Positions 10,867 to 24,479 are shown, counted from the stretch's first letter. The stretch is DNA of 64,000 nucleotides from Reclinomonas americana ATCC 50394 (GCA_048213135.1 PS015014.1:122973-186972); one strand, 5' to 3'. The notes: a model not told the origin generated them from the sequence alone. Numbers and translations: made by a program.

Positions 10867-11974
10867 ATGGCGATTGGGTGAGTCGCCAGACAGACACACA
10901 GACAGGTGGCAGAGGGCAGACGCAGGAAGCGCACTGGCGTGTGCGTGTGGCGGTGGTGCGGGTGTGAGGGAGAGAGAAGTGTGTGGGCATGAACACATGC
11001 GCATGTCGGTGCCATGCATGGCGCACAGCCCCTCTCCTCCCTTCTCGCCCGCCTCCCTCCTCCTGTGCACATGTGTATATGCGTATGGGTGGTGGAGAGG
11101 GAGAGTGCTCCAGTGCAACACGTGCACTTTCTGCGAGTGTGAATGTGTGACTGATTGATGGAGACGATGGATGTGTGCGCTTGAGACTGCTGCCTGTGTC
11201 CATCCGTCCGTCCCTCCTCTCTCTCTCTTTCTTGTGCTCTTGTTGACAGAGTTACACGCACGACTTTCCGCACACTGTGCCATGATCAGATCTCTCGATC
11301 ACACACCCGTCATCTTACTTTCTCTCTTCAATCCCCATAACCCAGCATGCTCACCACTTGTGCGCCCTCCTTCCTCCTCCCATTAACAGAAAGAACCCGA
11401 TGAAGAGCAAGTACACCAAGAAGGGGTCGAAGAAGAAAGTGTTGCGTGCCATGGCATGTCTGCTGTGCTCACTCGCTGCGCACTCACCCTTTTCTTCCCC
11501 TCCTCTCTTTCCTTCTTGGTTGGTCGCCGCCAACAGCATTGATCCCTACTCACGCAAGGTGCGTTGTTTTCTTTTGTTTGCTTGAGAGTCTTAATGGAAG
11601 AGACTCGGGGTGTCACTCACACTCGGTCTGTGCAGGAGTGGTACGACATCAAGGCCCCGGCTGTGTTCCGCGAGCGTGAGGCGTGCAAGACCATTGTGAA
11701 CCGCACTGCCGGCACCAGTTGCGTCTGCGTGTACAGGGGGAAAGGAGAGGCCGAATTGGGGGCTAATCGCGCTTGCTTGCTTGTCCACAGAGATCGCCTC
11801 TGAGGCGCTGAAGGGCCGCGTGTTCGAGGTCAACCTCGGCGATTTGCACAAGAACCCCAACCTCGGCAACCGCAAGATCAAGCTGCGCGTGGAGGACGTC
11901 CAGGGCCGCGCCTGCCTCACCAACTTCTACGGCATGGTGTTCACCACTGATCGCCTGCGCTCGCTCGTCCGCAA
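10867..11974 (+). CDS. RPS3A: Ribosomal protein eS1 (RPS3A), N-terminal half
   Basis: eS1 is a structural protein of the small cytosolic ribosomal subunit. A tiny first exon MAIG (10867-10877, phase 2) is followed by a 512-base intron, then [77 protein letters not shown] and [11 protein letters not shown]. These match the animal and yeast order exactly. The last visible exon ends in phase 2 inside the AAG codon before base 11975 (donor GTTTCG). The rest of the protein is missing on this strand; it lies on the minus strand at 13304-13764 on a separate small contig. Joining the two halves restores [14 protein letters not shown] with matching intron phase. Confidence 0.93.
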
Positions 11975-12749
11975 GTTTCGTGGGCGCGATAGGAGAAGGG
12001 GGATGAGGGCGAAGAGTGGAAAAGAGAGAAGAAGATCGGTTCTTATGTGAGGGCTTTTGCTTCCGTTGCCGTGTTCTCATCGGACTCAGTAGGTGCTGAG
12101 ACTGATCTCTCTCTCTCTTGTGAATCTGTCTGTTACCCTTCTTTGTTGACTGCTGGGCTGATGTTCGTGGTCTTACTTGCCGTCAGTCTCTCTTGCCTCT
12201 GTTTCTTGTCTCCGTCGTTGTAGCCTGCACGTTCATATTTTCCAATCATACTCCACTCCCCCTTGTTACACTCGTCCAATTTGGGCCACTTCCTCCCTTT
12301 GTGCAACGTGTACGCGCTTCACTTCCTCATTTCAGCGCTTTTTTTCTGTTTGCCCCTCGGCTTTGTGGACTCGGTCTCCTTCGCCCTGATTGCACTCTGC
12401 ACATTTCTCTTTTCTTCTTTCGTGCTCTGTCTCTGGCACTCCTCTTGTTTGTTGACTCTTGTCTCTGCACTCCTCTCTCACTGCAACCTGCATGCGTTCA
12501 TCTTCTCTTAGTTGATCCAGTCTCTCTAATTTGCGCACCTGGCATCTTCTCTTCCTTTCGTTCAGACTCTCCTCACCGCGCCTCTTCCTCTTCTCATTCG
12601 TTGCATCGCGTGTGTGCGCATCCTTCCTCCTCCTGTTAGGCACACCGCACCTTCTGTGCCTTCTCTCTTTCCCTTTCCTGTTGCTCCTTCTCCCTCTTCC
12701 CTCCCTCTCCCTCTCTCTGCCCTCTCTCAATATCCCTCTCTCTCTCCCT
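11975..12749 (+). other. Pyrimidine-rich part of an eS1 intron running into an assembly gap
   Basis: After the last N-terminal eS1 exon there are about 775 bases dominated by CTCT/TTCC runs with no credible exon in any frame, ending at the N run 12750-13048. By intron phase (phase 2 donor here, matching acceptor at 13764 on the reversed contig) this is the 5' part of a single long eS1 intron. The many open frames across it arise from low stop density in C/T-rich sequence. Confidence 0.7.
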
Positions 12750-13048
12750 NNNNNNNNNNNNNNNNNNNNNNNNNNNNNNNNNNNNNNNNNNNNNNNNNNN
12801 NNNNNNNNNNNNNNNNNNNNNNNNNNNNNNNNNNNNNNNNNNNNNNNNNNNNNNNNNNNNNNNNNNNNNNNNNNNNNNNNNNNNNNNNNNNNNNNNNNNN
12901 NNNNNNNNNNNNNNNNNNNNNNNNNNNNNNNNNNNNNNNNNNNNNNNNNNNNNNNNNNNNNNNNNNNNNNNNNNNNNNNNNNNNNNNNNNNNNNNNNNNN
13001 NNNNNNNNNNNNNNNNNNNNNNNNNNNNNNNNNNNNNNNNNNNNNNNN
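12750..13048. other. Assembly gap (299 N)
   Basis: A run of N separates the eS1 N-terminal half from the small contig 13049-13805, which carries the C-terminal half in the opposite orientation. A second, 20-N gap at 13806-13825 closes that contig on the other side. Confidence 0.99.
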
Positions 13049-13303
13049 AGATGAGAGCAGAAGAGAAAAAAACAAACGACAACACCAAATCCCCGCAGGA
13101 GAGGAAAACAAAGAAAAAGCACAACACCAGCATGGCGACCAACGTGTGTGCCCTCCCCCACTTCCCCTCTCCGACAAAGCGCTTACACAAATCCGTTTCT
13201 GTTCTTCCCCCTCCCACCCCCACCTCCCATTTCCTCCACTCACTCACTCACTCCACAGAGTGCGCAAGCAGATGGCGAAAAAAGTAGCGATGGTTGTTTG
13301 TGT

Positions 13304-13764
13304 TTAGAGGGTGACGCCCTCCTCCACGTCGGCGGCGGCGTTACCAGAGTGCGCCTCCATCAGCTTGCTGATGTCGAACTTGGGCGCCTTGAGCACCTTC
13401 ACCTTTCGGATGAACACGTTCTGCAGCGGGTAGATGCTGTTGCATGCCTTCTCAATCTCCTTGCCAATGACCTCCGGAATCCTGGTAACGATGAGAGAGT
13501 GAGTGAGTGAATCATTCCTCCTCCTCAATCATGCCACGCGTACGCAACAGCTTCTCCACCAGTTGGCGCAGGTCCGACGTGGTAGTGTGCTTGCCCATCA
13601 CCGAGGCCATCTTGCCGCGGATGCGCTTGACCTGGCTCGAGGTCGCGTACGACGTCTTCTTCTGCTGTGACAGGCGGCGCTTGGTCTGGCCGATGCAGAA
13701 CAGGCGCACGAGGTAGTTGTCGGTCGTCTTGAGGTCGACGACGGACTCGATCAGAGTGTGCCAC
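13304..13764 (-). CDS. RPS3A: Ribosomal protein eS1 (RPS3A), C-terminal half on a misoriented contig
   Basis: Two exons on the minus strand give [60 protein letters not shown] and [13 protein letters not shown], then [40 protein letters not shown] and MEAHSG, ending at TAA 13304-13306. This is the second half of eS1 in full. It begins with an acceptor (CTCCAG before base 13764) rather than a start codon, and its phase completes the AAG codon left open at 11974. The contig 13049-13805 has gaps on both sides, so flipping it yields one normal gene on the plus strand. Confidence 0.93.
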
Positions 13765-13957
13765 CTGGAGTGAAGGAGGGGGAAGGGGTGGTGAGTAAGC
13801 AGGAGNNNNNNNNNNNNNNNNNNNNGTCGCCGTGAGCCAGCCGCTGCAATATATCGAAACCAGAAACATCAATTGTGGGGGGGCATGGATGTAAAGTACA
13901 TTGTGGACAGCGAGTCGTGAAGAAATGCAGTGCGGTGGGAAAGATGAAAGAGACGAG

Positions 13958-16061
13958 TTAAACGTTCGATGCGGCGGCCGCAGACATTGGCGCCGATGGT
14001 CTTCCTCTGGCCAGCAATGGAGAGCTGTCACTCAGCTCAATCTCCTGAGGCACTGTAGAATTCGAAGTTAGCAATGCAACGAAGGCGAATTCCACTCAGG
14101 ACGGTACCAGCACAATACCTGCACGTTTGGCAATTTCCTTCCGCTTTCGCTGCGCCAGCCTCAAAAGGCGATTGTGGAATGACTGCGAAATCCCCTGGCG
14201 CAACCCAGAGACAAACTCGAACTCGGGCAGCAGAAACTTCTTGACCAGCATCATGATTAACACGACCAGCGAGCACACGGTCGCGTAATGCTCAGCTGAC
14301 TGCAGCTGTGCATCATCCAACGTGGCCTGTGCCCGGCTCTCCAGTACGTACACTGCAATCAGAAGTCCGACAGTCGCCAGAATCATGGCAGCGCAGAACA
14401 CCAAGTACGCCACACGTCCGACTCTCAACTCCAGCGACCGAGGACGTGGAACAAGTCGATACCGGACCTCGCAACGGAGAGTGGAAGCCAATGCATCGAT
14501 GGCGGCAAGCAACACGACCACCAGCGAGATGTCCGAGAGGCGTCGCGTGTACAGCGGCACCGTCTTGACCATACCCGTGACATTTCGCGCAAACCACCAG
14601 GAAGAAACTACGAGACAACCAATGGCGTATCTTCCTGTAGTCAACAAAACAAGTGAGCTCTGCAGTCTGAGCATGCTTATAAACGGCAACATTTGCCGAC
14701 AGCAACTCACCAAGAGCAGGGATCCAGTTCACGTTCCAGTCTGCCACGTGGAACAGAGGGGTCGTGTCGACCAAGTCCTTCAGTGAGATGTTGGTCATCA
14801 TCCACACAGCAGCAGTTGAGAATAGCCAGGCAGTGTTTGACATGAATACAGCAGCAACGGCTTGGATGTCCACCAGCACCAGAATCGCAATGAGCCAGAC
14901 TCCTGTCCCGACGATGTGCAAGCAGAAGTTGTGGAACATCGAGACCACCAGGCGAAGGAGTAGTCGTGCCAATTGTATTGCGCTATTCTGGGTCTGGAGG
15001 CACCTGTCTGCTACCCTTGTCAACGACCTGCAACAATATAGTATGCAATGTCAGTAACGTGCACTAACATCGCGTCGACAGAAACGCTACATACCACATA
15101 AGCCCTGTAAATATCAGCATGACCAACGGAAAGAAAACGACAACGAACTCTACCATCACGCCAACGGCGAGTAACACGTTAATGCAGTCGTCATACAAAA
15201 AGAAGCAGTCACTGTCCTCGAACACTGTCCACGCCGTCGCATTGCACTGGTGCAACGCAGGTAAGTGACCATTCATTGCAAACATGCACTTGCCAGTGTC
15301 GGCGTTTGGTGGTGCAGCACACCAAGCACATGGCCCAGCAGGCCCGTATGTGGAACACCCAGACTCTGACAATGTCCGACAATCGTCAACCGTCACGGCT
15401 TTCGAGCAGTCAACGTCAAACTTAATGTCTTCGTGACGACTGACCATATCAGCAGTCTTGACCATTATCAAAATAACGGCGACAAAAAGAGCACAAGCGC
15501 CAAGAATAAAGAAAATTGACACGACAAAGTGGCCCCCACTTGTGGTCCATCTCCACCTTTCGTAACGTCGCCGCCAAGCTGAGCAGCATATGCACCAGCC
15601 GAAAATGTGAACCAGCAGTCGAGAAGGGATATCCAGGGGAAAGGTTGTACTTGTCTCCGGTTTCGCGAATACCTCAAGGCGCAGATCATCCAGCGCGACG
15701 TTGACGCCTTCCACTGTGATAACTGAGTTGCTGTCAAGTGGCTCTGCACCCCGCACGTGAGTACAGAGAACGAGAACCATTTGTGCTCGTGTTAGACATT
15801 GACTTACCATCACGGCACTTGGTAAGGCTCTCGAGCACATGCTGACGCTGAACCTCGTGCAGTCGAAGCCGGTCCAATAGCACATACAATCGACCTGTTC
15901 GCACGTTTCTCGCACCAAGCATATCGCGGAACAACTCCGAGCGTCGAACAGGATTCCCCTCGTGCAGGAACTGGTTGCGCAGTTCGCGGATCTCTTCGAT
16001 AATGTTCAGCTGCCGACAGCAGCAAGTGCGTGCGAGGCCGTCAAAAACATTAATTGCGGCA

Positions 16062-16150
<89 letters not shown>

Positions 16151-16381
16151 CGTCGTCGTCGTCGTCGCGACGACGACGTACGTACGTACGTACGTCGTCG
16201 TCGTCGTCGTCGTCCGTCGTCGTCGTACGTACGTACGTCCGGTCGGTACGGACACGTACGTNNNNNNNNNNNNNNNNNNNNTACCGTACGTTACGTACGT
16301 ACGTACGTACGTACGTACGTCGACGACGACGACGACGACGACGTACGTCGCGGCGGACGAACGAAACTAACTAATACGTAC

Positions 16382-16470
<89 letters not shown>

Positions 16471-17102
16471 CTGTCTCGTCTTCAGGGTCCGCAGGATCCA
16501 GTAGCCTGGCGATCCTGCCGCTGCTGAGATCCCTGGTGGCGACATGAAGCATAATGTTCGTGCACGCTGTGACATCGACATCGGGATTGGGAACTTGACT
16601 AGATCCAGCAGCTGCGGATGGAGTCGCAGCGGAAGACGGCGAGTGTCCGAGTGAGCGCCACCACACCAGCAGAATCTCCACTGCGTCAAGCGACAACTTC
16701 AATCCCCGAGACCTGCCGTTCACATTTATGACCGTGCTGCACGATATGCGCGTGAGTGGGATGGCTCGACGCATGCATACACAGGCACCACAGACAGACC
16801 GTAGATCACGATGGGGACTGTTCAGGTCGAGTTCCCACTGCTGGATGTGCACCTCCGGATCAATTTCATGCGCATGTGCACGAAGAAACAGTTGAAGCAG
16901 CGCAGCGACACGGCTTTGCAACGCGAATGTCACTGGACGCGCAAGTGCTAGATACGTACGCAGTCCGAGTTCCTGCCTCTGCGCCTCGACATCGTCGACA
17001 CGCTGGACGCTGTTGGTACACATTGAGCACACACAGCGCATCCTGTTCAAAACGCAGTCGCTGTGCAACAGACCGCTCAGGAGACTCGTCATCATCGCTC
17101 AT
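13958..17102 (-). CDS. Large multipass membrane protein with a cysteine-rich extracellular domain
   Basis: About a dozen exons run from MSDDDESPERSVAQRL (17102) to a TAA at 13958-13960. The N-terminal third is soluble (LALARPVTFALQSRVAALLQ; EVHIQQWELDLNSPHRDLRS; LNIIEEIRELRNQFLHEG). A membrane segment GGHFVVSIFFILGACALFVA follows, then a loop with about ten cysteines (CSKAVTVDDCRTL, GPCAWCAAPP, GKCMF, LHQC, SDCFFLYDDC) that resembles a PSI-type domain, then at least seven further hydrophobic segments. The C-terminus ends in VPQEIELSDSSPLLARG, which contains an acidic dileucine-type sorting signal (SSPLL). The family is not recognised; a plasma-membrane or endolysosomal protein is inferred. 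One intron is a long microsatellite. Confidence 0.72.
16010..16468. repeat. Compound microsatellite filling an intron: (CA)n, ACGT/ACG tracts, (CA)n
   Basis: Two (CA)n runs of about 85 bases (16063-16147 and 16383-16468) flank tracts of ACG, ACGT and CGT units and a 20-N gap (16262-16281). Exons on either side read in frame on the minus strand (…DPEDETE and LNIIEEIREL…), so the array is an intron of the membrane protein gene. On the coding strand the GT of the donor site is the first unit of the (GT)n run itself. The ACGT units are self-complementary and should fold back; this probably caused the assembly break. Confidence 0.85.
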
Positions 17103-17323
17103 GGAGTTGAAGAAACGATGGGTTCGCCGAAATTGACCCAACCTCTCACACACGTGTCGTGCAGCGTCTGGTCAAACCCGACAATCAAGTACGAAGTTGC
17201 CTGTGCAGTGGATGGCCTTCACTGCGTTGCGTTTGTGGTGACAGCTGAATAGAAGGGCGGCAGAAACTTTCAGCAGGACCTCGTTTTTCTCTCTCGTCTG
17301 TACTGCGACGTTTGTTGCATAAA

Positions 17324-18060
17324 ATGCTTGAGCGGAGCGACGATCGCGCCCAGCGGAGCGACGATCGCGCCCAGCGACGCGTCATCCGCGACTTCCGTAA
17401 GCTCATCAAAGCAGTGCGCGGGTTTGCCATTCAGAAAATCACACGGCAGCGCAAGAAACGCGTGGAGGGCGGCGAGGTGCATTCTCTCCCATTCTCTCTA
17501 CCTCATCTCTCTCCCTTCCTCTCTCACCACTCTCCACGTACACAGAACGCCGCCACCTCCCGCGGCATCGCCCACCTAGACTTCCACCACGCACTCCTCC
17601 GCGCCGCTCGTGTCACCGACGCCTTTTGCCTCGCTGTACTGGCCTTTGCACGCTCGCGATCCCGCGCCGCTCGTCGACACTGGAAGCAGTGTGAGCGTGG
17701 CAAGAGCGAGGGCGAAGAGGACGACAACGACTCTGACGACGAAGCTGCAAACGAGAGTGGTGTTGGTGGCAGTGTGCTTCCACGGTGTGCGGCCAAGCGA
17801 GTGGCGCGAGCGCTGGCCGCCGAGCAGCGTGTGCGGGACTTTATCGAGGAGCACGGGGAGCTGTTGCCGCTGTCTACCACGGAGAGCGAGGACGAGCGAG
17901 AGTCGTGGCCGGAGGGAGTGACGCATGTGTCGTGGTGGGTGTCGGAGGTGTCGTGGGGTTCCGTGATCGGTGAGACTCATTGCTCTGTTCGTGTGTTAGG
18001 CTGTGTGCGCGACAGCAGCAGAGTCGAATGGCGTTGGAGAAGCGGCGGCGCAAGCGGTGA
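17324..18060 (+). CDS. Basic/acidic protein, possibly BUD22/SRFBP1-like
   Basis: The start is ATG at 17324 (MLERSDDRAQRSDDRAQRR); the first codons contain a direct 21-base duplication. Exon 1 continues VIRDFRKLIKAVRGFAIQKI and TRQRKK. Exon 2 gives TSRGIAHLDFHHALLRAARV, CLAVLAFARSRS, an acidic stretch EGEEDDNDSDDEA and VARALAAEQRVRDFIEEHGE. This layout (N-terminal K/R helices, a second helix with RGIA..D, an acidic centre and a short C-terminal SW motif) recalls BUD22/SRFBP1 ribosome-biogenesis proteins, but similarity is weak. The C-terminus is uncertain: a donor after SEVSWGS joined to QQSRMALEKRRRKR and TGA 18058-18060 is the most protein-like end; a read-through form would extend to 18214. 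Confidence 0.45.
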
Positions 18061-18387
18061 TGCACTCTCTCTGAGGCGGAAGGCGAAAGAAGAGGGAGCC
18101 ATATGCAGCCTCTCGGCGGCAGTCGAACGACGAGCCGGGCGCCACACCTCGCATGGGTTGGCCAGTGCGACGTGTTTGTGGAACTCGCCACCGCCACACA
18201 GTTGTTCACGTTGATTGAGTGAACTCTATCACAACAATACACCTCGTTCCCTTCACTCTCGCAGTCATCGCTTCCGCATGGATCGGCCAGCGACGTGTGC
18301 CACGCAGTTGATCAAGCCTTGCGAGTGAACTTCTTCACACCCTACGACCTAACTGTACACCTCATTCCCTTCACTGTCACAGTCCGA

Positions 18388-20621
<2,234 letters not shown>

Positions 20622-20643
20622 TGCTCTCACAGACAAGACAACG

Positions 20644-21728
20644 ATGATTGGCAGTCACTGCTCGCTCTGTCTCTTGTGTGCTCTGATGGAAGATGGGGTG
20701 GTGGAGTCGGCCATGGAGCTCTTCTCCAGCACATGCGAGGCCGAGGCTACTGCTCTCCCACCAACACCAGCAGTGGTGGTGCTGAAACGAACACCAGCGC
20801 GCGTTGTGCGTCGATTGTATGCTTTGCTGAGTGCAGTGGATCGCGTGTTTGGCGAGGTGCGTGTGCGCGTGTGTGTGTGGACGCGATGCACAGTACGGTG
20901 CGGTTAAGCTCGATCGCTCAGCTGGGCATTGCGTACTGGGCGACGGGAGGCACGATTTTGGGCGCGCTCCGACATGGTGGTCTCATTCCGTGGGACGATG
21001 ATGCAGGTGCGAAGAAGGCGGATCGACGCGAGTGGTCTTCTTGTGCTAATTGATGATCGCTGGCAGACATCTGTGTGTTTGATACGGTGGTCGAATCGCT
21101 TCTGTTGCCGCATGCACGACCGCGACTGGAGCAGGAGCATGACAGTTGCTTCCATTGTCATTGCCGATCCTTGCTTGTCTTGCAGCTTCCGTGCTCAATC
21201 GCGCAGTTCGACTGGTGGAGGCACCGTTCGGGTGGCGTGCGTTTCATGCTGTCGAGTCCGACGAGATTATCGAGGATCCGCTGGCGACGCATCGCTTCCC
21301 GTTTGTCGACATTTGGGTGTTCACCGACGGCCCGCCACGCAAGCGGTGTCGACTGGCGGTGAAGAGCAGTCGCGTGTGTTGGCCACATGAATGGCTCGGG
21401 GCGTCTTCTCCTTCTCTCTGTCTGCGTGCGGAGCTTGATGTGGGTGAGCTGACACTAATGCAGGTTTGAGAACGATGGTGTCGCGCGTGCCGAGCGGCGC
21501 TGCTTTGGCGATCTGCACGTGCCGGTCCCGCTCGACGCCGAGGCGTACCTCGATCGGTACATTGGCGAGGAGTGGCGCGAGTGGGGTGCGTCGCCCACCT
21601 ACGATCACATTCGACGCAAGTGGACAACTCCCGTGCGCTTCCGACTGCAACCGCAGCACTTGCAGCCGGCGTCCACACGCGACGAGGACGACGACGACGA
21701 CGATGATGTGCTACGCGATGCATTATAG
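20644..21728 (+). CDS. LicD/fukutin-family nucleotidyl- or phosphotransferase-like protein
   Basis: The joined exons give RVVRRLYALLSAVDRVFGE then LGIAYWATGGTILGALRHGG, LIPWDDDADICVFDTVVE, later RFPFVDIWVF, PHEWLGRFENDGV, VPVPLDAEAYLDRYIGEEWR and REWG. This is the LicD core: a W..GGTLLGA-RHGG-IPWDDD metal-binding motif, the FVDI block and a final P-D-YL-RYYG-W block. Family members transfer phosphocholine or, in the fukutin group, ribitol phosphate to glycans, usually in the Golgi; the substrate here is unknown. The start at 20644 is preferred because an upstream in-frame ATG (20602) lies inside the divergent WBP2 first exon. The protein ends in an aspartate run and LRDAL; that end is re-duplicated twice downstream. 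Confidence 0.8.
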
Positions 21729-21965
21729 GCGACTGTTTATGAGTCTTCCTCCTCTGTGTGTGAGCCGGTGTCCACACGCGACGAGGATGACGACGACGAT
21801 GATGATGTGCTACGTGATGCATTATAGGCAACTGTTTATGATTGTTCTTCCTCTGTGTGTGAACCGGCATCCACACGCGACGAGGACGACGACGACGACG
21901 ATGATGTGCTGCGTGATGCATTATAGGCGACTGTTTATGATTCTTCTTCCTCTGTGTGAGTAGTA
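21672..21965 (+). repeat. Three copies of a 99-base tandem repeat spanning the LicD-like stop codon
   Basis: Units begin at 21672, 21771 and 21870, a period of exactly 99 bases (33 codons). Each contains a TCCACACGCGACGAGGA start, a (GAC/GAT)n aspartate run, a GTGCT.CG.GATGCATTATAGG segment with the TAG stop, and a CTGTTTATGA..CTTCCTCTGTGTGTGA tail. The first copy encodes the C-terminus of the upstream gene; copies two and three lie in its 3' flank and carry the same codons and stop. A few substitutions distinguish the copies. Confidence 0.9.
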
Positions 21966-21971
21966 GCGACG

Positions 21972-23521
21972 TCAGTACTTCTCCATGACAAAGCACGCGC
22001 CGTTCTCCGACACAAAGCACAGATACTCTTGGCGACCCGATAGTGCCGGTGGGGGCACACTGAGCGTCACAATCGGTGCCTGTGCGTCCTTGTAGATGCT
22101 ATTGACCACGCTGTCGTTCTCCTCCTCGACGTCGTCGCGCCGTGCCGATCGCCTCGAGCCGCCACCACTCATGTCGTCGTCCCCGTCGTCCTCCACGGTG
22201 CTGGCCAGCGAGCCGCCCTCCGTCGGACCTCTCGTCACCCACACCACCTGCCCGTCTTGCGTGCACGCCACCACCTGTGGTGGTTGTGGCGAGGCCAGCA
22301 GCTGCACTTGCCACACTGAAGTACGGCGAAAGGAAGAGAGAAGATGTGAGACCAGCAACCACATCACTTCGTTCTCTCAGTTGACGGTCTCACCAGAGGC
22401 CGGGAAACTGGCATCCACCACCACCACTGGACTGCGTGGCTCACGAATGTCGTACACCCGCACACGACCCTCCGTGCTGCCGACGGCCACGTGGTGCTTG
22501 GTGGCGTTGCTGCTGAGACTGGTGATGCGATCGCCCGGCAAAATGGAGCTGTGTGACATGCACCCAATGAGCACCCGTGCATGCCACGACTCGAGAGTGG
22601 CAGAGAAGCGCGCAACTGTCGACACTCGAGTGTCAGCGTCTTTGCGTCGGCATCGACACGCCAGTACGCCAGCGTGCCCGTGGACGACACCGACCACACA
22701 TCCCTGCTGCTGACAAAGCGCACATCGGTGATGCTGCCGCAGTCCGCATCCGCTGCACACGCCGTCATGTCAACAAACAACCCCTCGCCAGCTGCAAGCA
22801 CAGCCACCACCTGTACTCACCCACAACAGCGACCTCCACCGGCTGCGCACCCTGGCAGTCGACCAACCGCAGCGCACCATCCTCACCACCGACCACCGCC
22901 AACAGCGATCCCGACAACACATCCAAGCACGTGAGCGGCAGCTCGTCGCACACTCGCAGCTTGGAGACCCGCTCTTGCCGCGCTGCATCAACGAGCAGAG
23001 GGTGACGACACGCGGCAAAGCAGGGAGAAGAGAGAGAGAGGAGACAGACCATCAGCAAACGGGCGATAGACAACCACCAAGCCTGCACTGGTGGTGGCCA
23101 CCACCGTCTCCCGTGCATGAGCATTCTCCGCCACCTGCACGACAAGCAACAAGTCACGCCAGTGCATGTCTTGCCTCCTCCTCTGCTCACTCACTCACCG
23201 CGAGTGCTGTGACCTCGCCCTCCACCGACACACTATCAATGCGCTCCAGAGTGGCCACAGGCGCCGCCGCCGACGATCGCGCCACACACCACAACGCGAG
23301 TTGCTCTCTCTGCACACACACACGCACTGGTGAGACACAGACAGAGAGACAGTGTGTGTGAGAGAGAGACAGCCGACCTCATCTGCAGCGCCAGTGACCA
23401 CACACAACGAGTGCGGATCTGCAGTGACAAAGGTGGCCACTCGCACCACACTCTGTCCCAAGAACGTCGTCAAGAGGCGACGCAGGCCGAGGCCAGGAGT
23501 CACAACTTTGCGTCTTTGCAT
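21972..23521 (-). CDS. WD-repeat protein, probably nucleoporin Nup43-like
   Basis: The start is MQRRKVVTPGLGLRRLL at 23521 and the stop is TGA 21972-21974 after CFVMEKY. Six or so exons give degenerate WD blades: ADPHSLCVVTGAADE, EQLALWCV, GEVTALAVAE, ETVVATTSAGLVVVYRPF, LTCLDVLSGSLLAVVGGEDG, ITDVRFVSSRDVWSVSSTGT, ITSLSSNATKHHVAVGSTEG and RVRVYDIREPRSPVV. The alternation of a promoter-side blade with SVSSTGTLAYW and a later HHVAVGSTEGRVRVYDIRE block, with a loop ending in a C-terminal blade (CFVSENGACFV), resembles Nup43 of the Y-complex of the nuclear pore. Nup43 is a moderate call; another seven-blade scaffold is possible. An acidic serine-rich insert (DDGDDDMSGGGSRRSARRDD) sits in the last blade. 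Confidence 0.6.
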
Positions 23522-23599
23522 GACACAAGAATAGAAGATGAAAGCGCGCGACCGATCGATCTATCAGACGACAGTGCGTGTGTGAGAGAGTGTGAGCAG

Positions 23600-24479
23600 A
23601 TGGGCGACGCAGCACTGGAGACAGCGCTGCGGTCGAGTCTGCGGCAGGTGGTGGAGGTCATACAGTCTATGGCATGTCGCACTCTCTCTCTCTCCACTCG
23701 CACGCACACGCACACACGCGCTCACTCGCTCGCTCCTCGCTCACAGGAAGAGGATCTGGCACGCATCCACGCGCACCTGAGTCGACTGGTGACGCGCCTC
23801 ACGCCATTGGAGAACAAGTTTCGTGCGAGTGTGTGTGTGTGTGCGCGTTCTCTCTTGCTCACTCTNNNNNNNNNNNNNNNNNNNNNNNNNNNNNNNNNNN
23901 NNNNNNNNNNNNNNNNNNNNNNNNNNNNNNNNNNNNNNNNNNNNNNNNNNNNNNNNNNNNNNNNNNNNNNNNNNNNNNNNNNNNNNNNNNNNNNNNNNNN
24001 NNNNNNNNNNNNNNNNNNNNNNNNNNNNNNNNNNNNNNNNNNNNNNNNNNNNNNNNNNNNNNNNNNNNNNNNNNNNNNNNNNNNNNNNNNNNNNNNNNNN
24101 NNNNNNNNNNNNNNNNNNNNNNNNNNNNNNNNNNNNNNNNNNNNNNNNNNNNNNNNNNNNNNNNNNNNNNNNNNNNNNNNNNNNNNNNNNNNNNNNNNNN
24201 NNNNNNNNNNNNNNNNNNNNNNNNNNNNNNNNNNNNNNNNNNNNNNNNNNNNNNNNNNNNNNNNNNNNNNNNNNNNNNNNNNNNNNNNNNNNNNNNNNNN
24301 NNNNNNNNNNNNNCTCACACGCTCTTTCACAAAGGATCACTGAGCTGGAGAAGGCGCGACCTGCTGCGCGAATGCCTCATCCAGACTCCAGCCTCGGTCG
24401 CGCAGTCGCACAAGTGGCACAGTCAGAGATGGTGGACACGCTCGTTGAGAGGTACACTGTCAGCTGGTGGTGGCCCTTT

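Noticed and set aside
12750-13048. Open frames that appear to span the N runs here and at 23866, 25474, 26868 and 27724
   Set aside because: N blocks are read as open by translation programs; they give no evidence of coding sequence.
10867-13764. Trans-splicing of eS1 from two strands
   Set aside because: A single small contig between two gaps in reverse orientation explains it without a new mechanism.
16063-16468. Long histidine/threonine or valine/cysteine reading frames across the (CA)n runs
   Set aside because: They arise from the dinucleotide repeat having no stop in any frame; flanking exons show the region is an intron.
17312-17326. Start of the BUD22-like gene at a TTG codon
   Set aside because: An ATG lies 12 bases downstream in the same frame; non-ATG starts are not needed.
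21672-21965. Possible CRISPR-like array
   Set aside because: Units are contiguous with no unique spacers, 99 bases long, partly coding, and the genome is eukaryotic.
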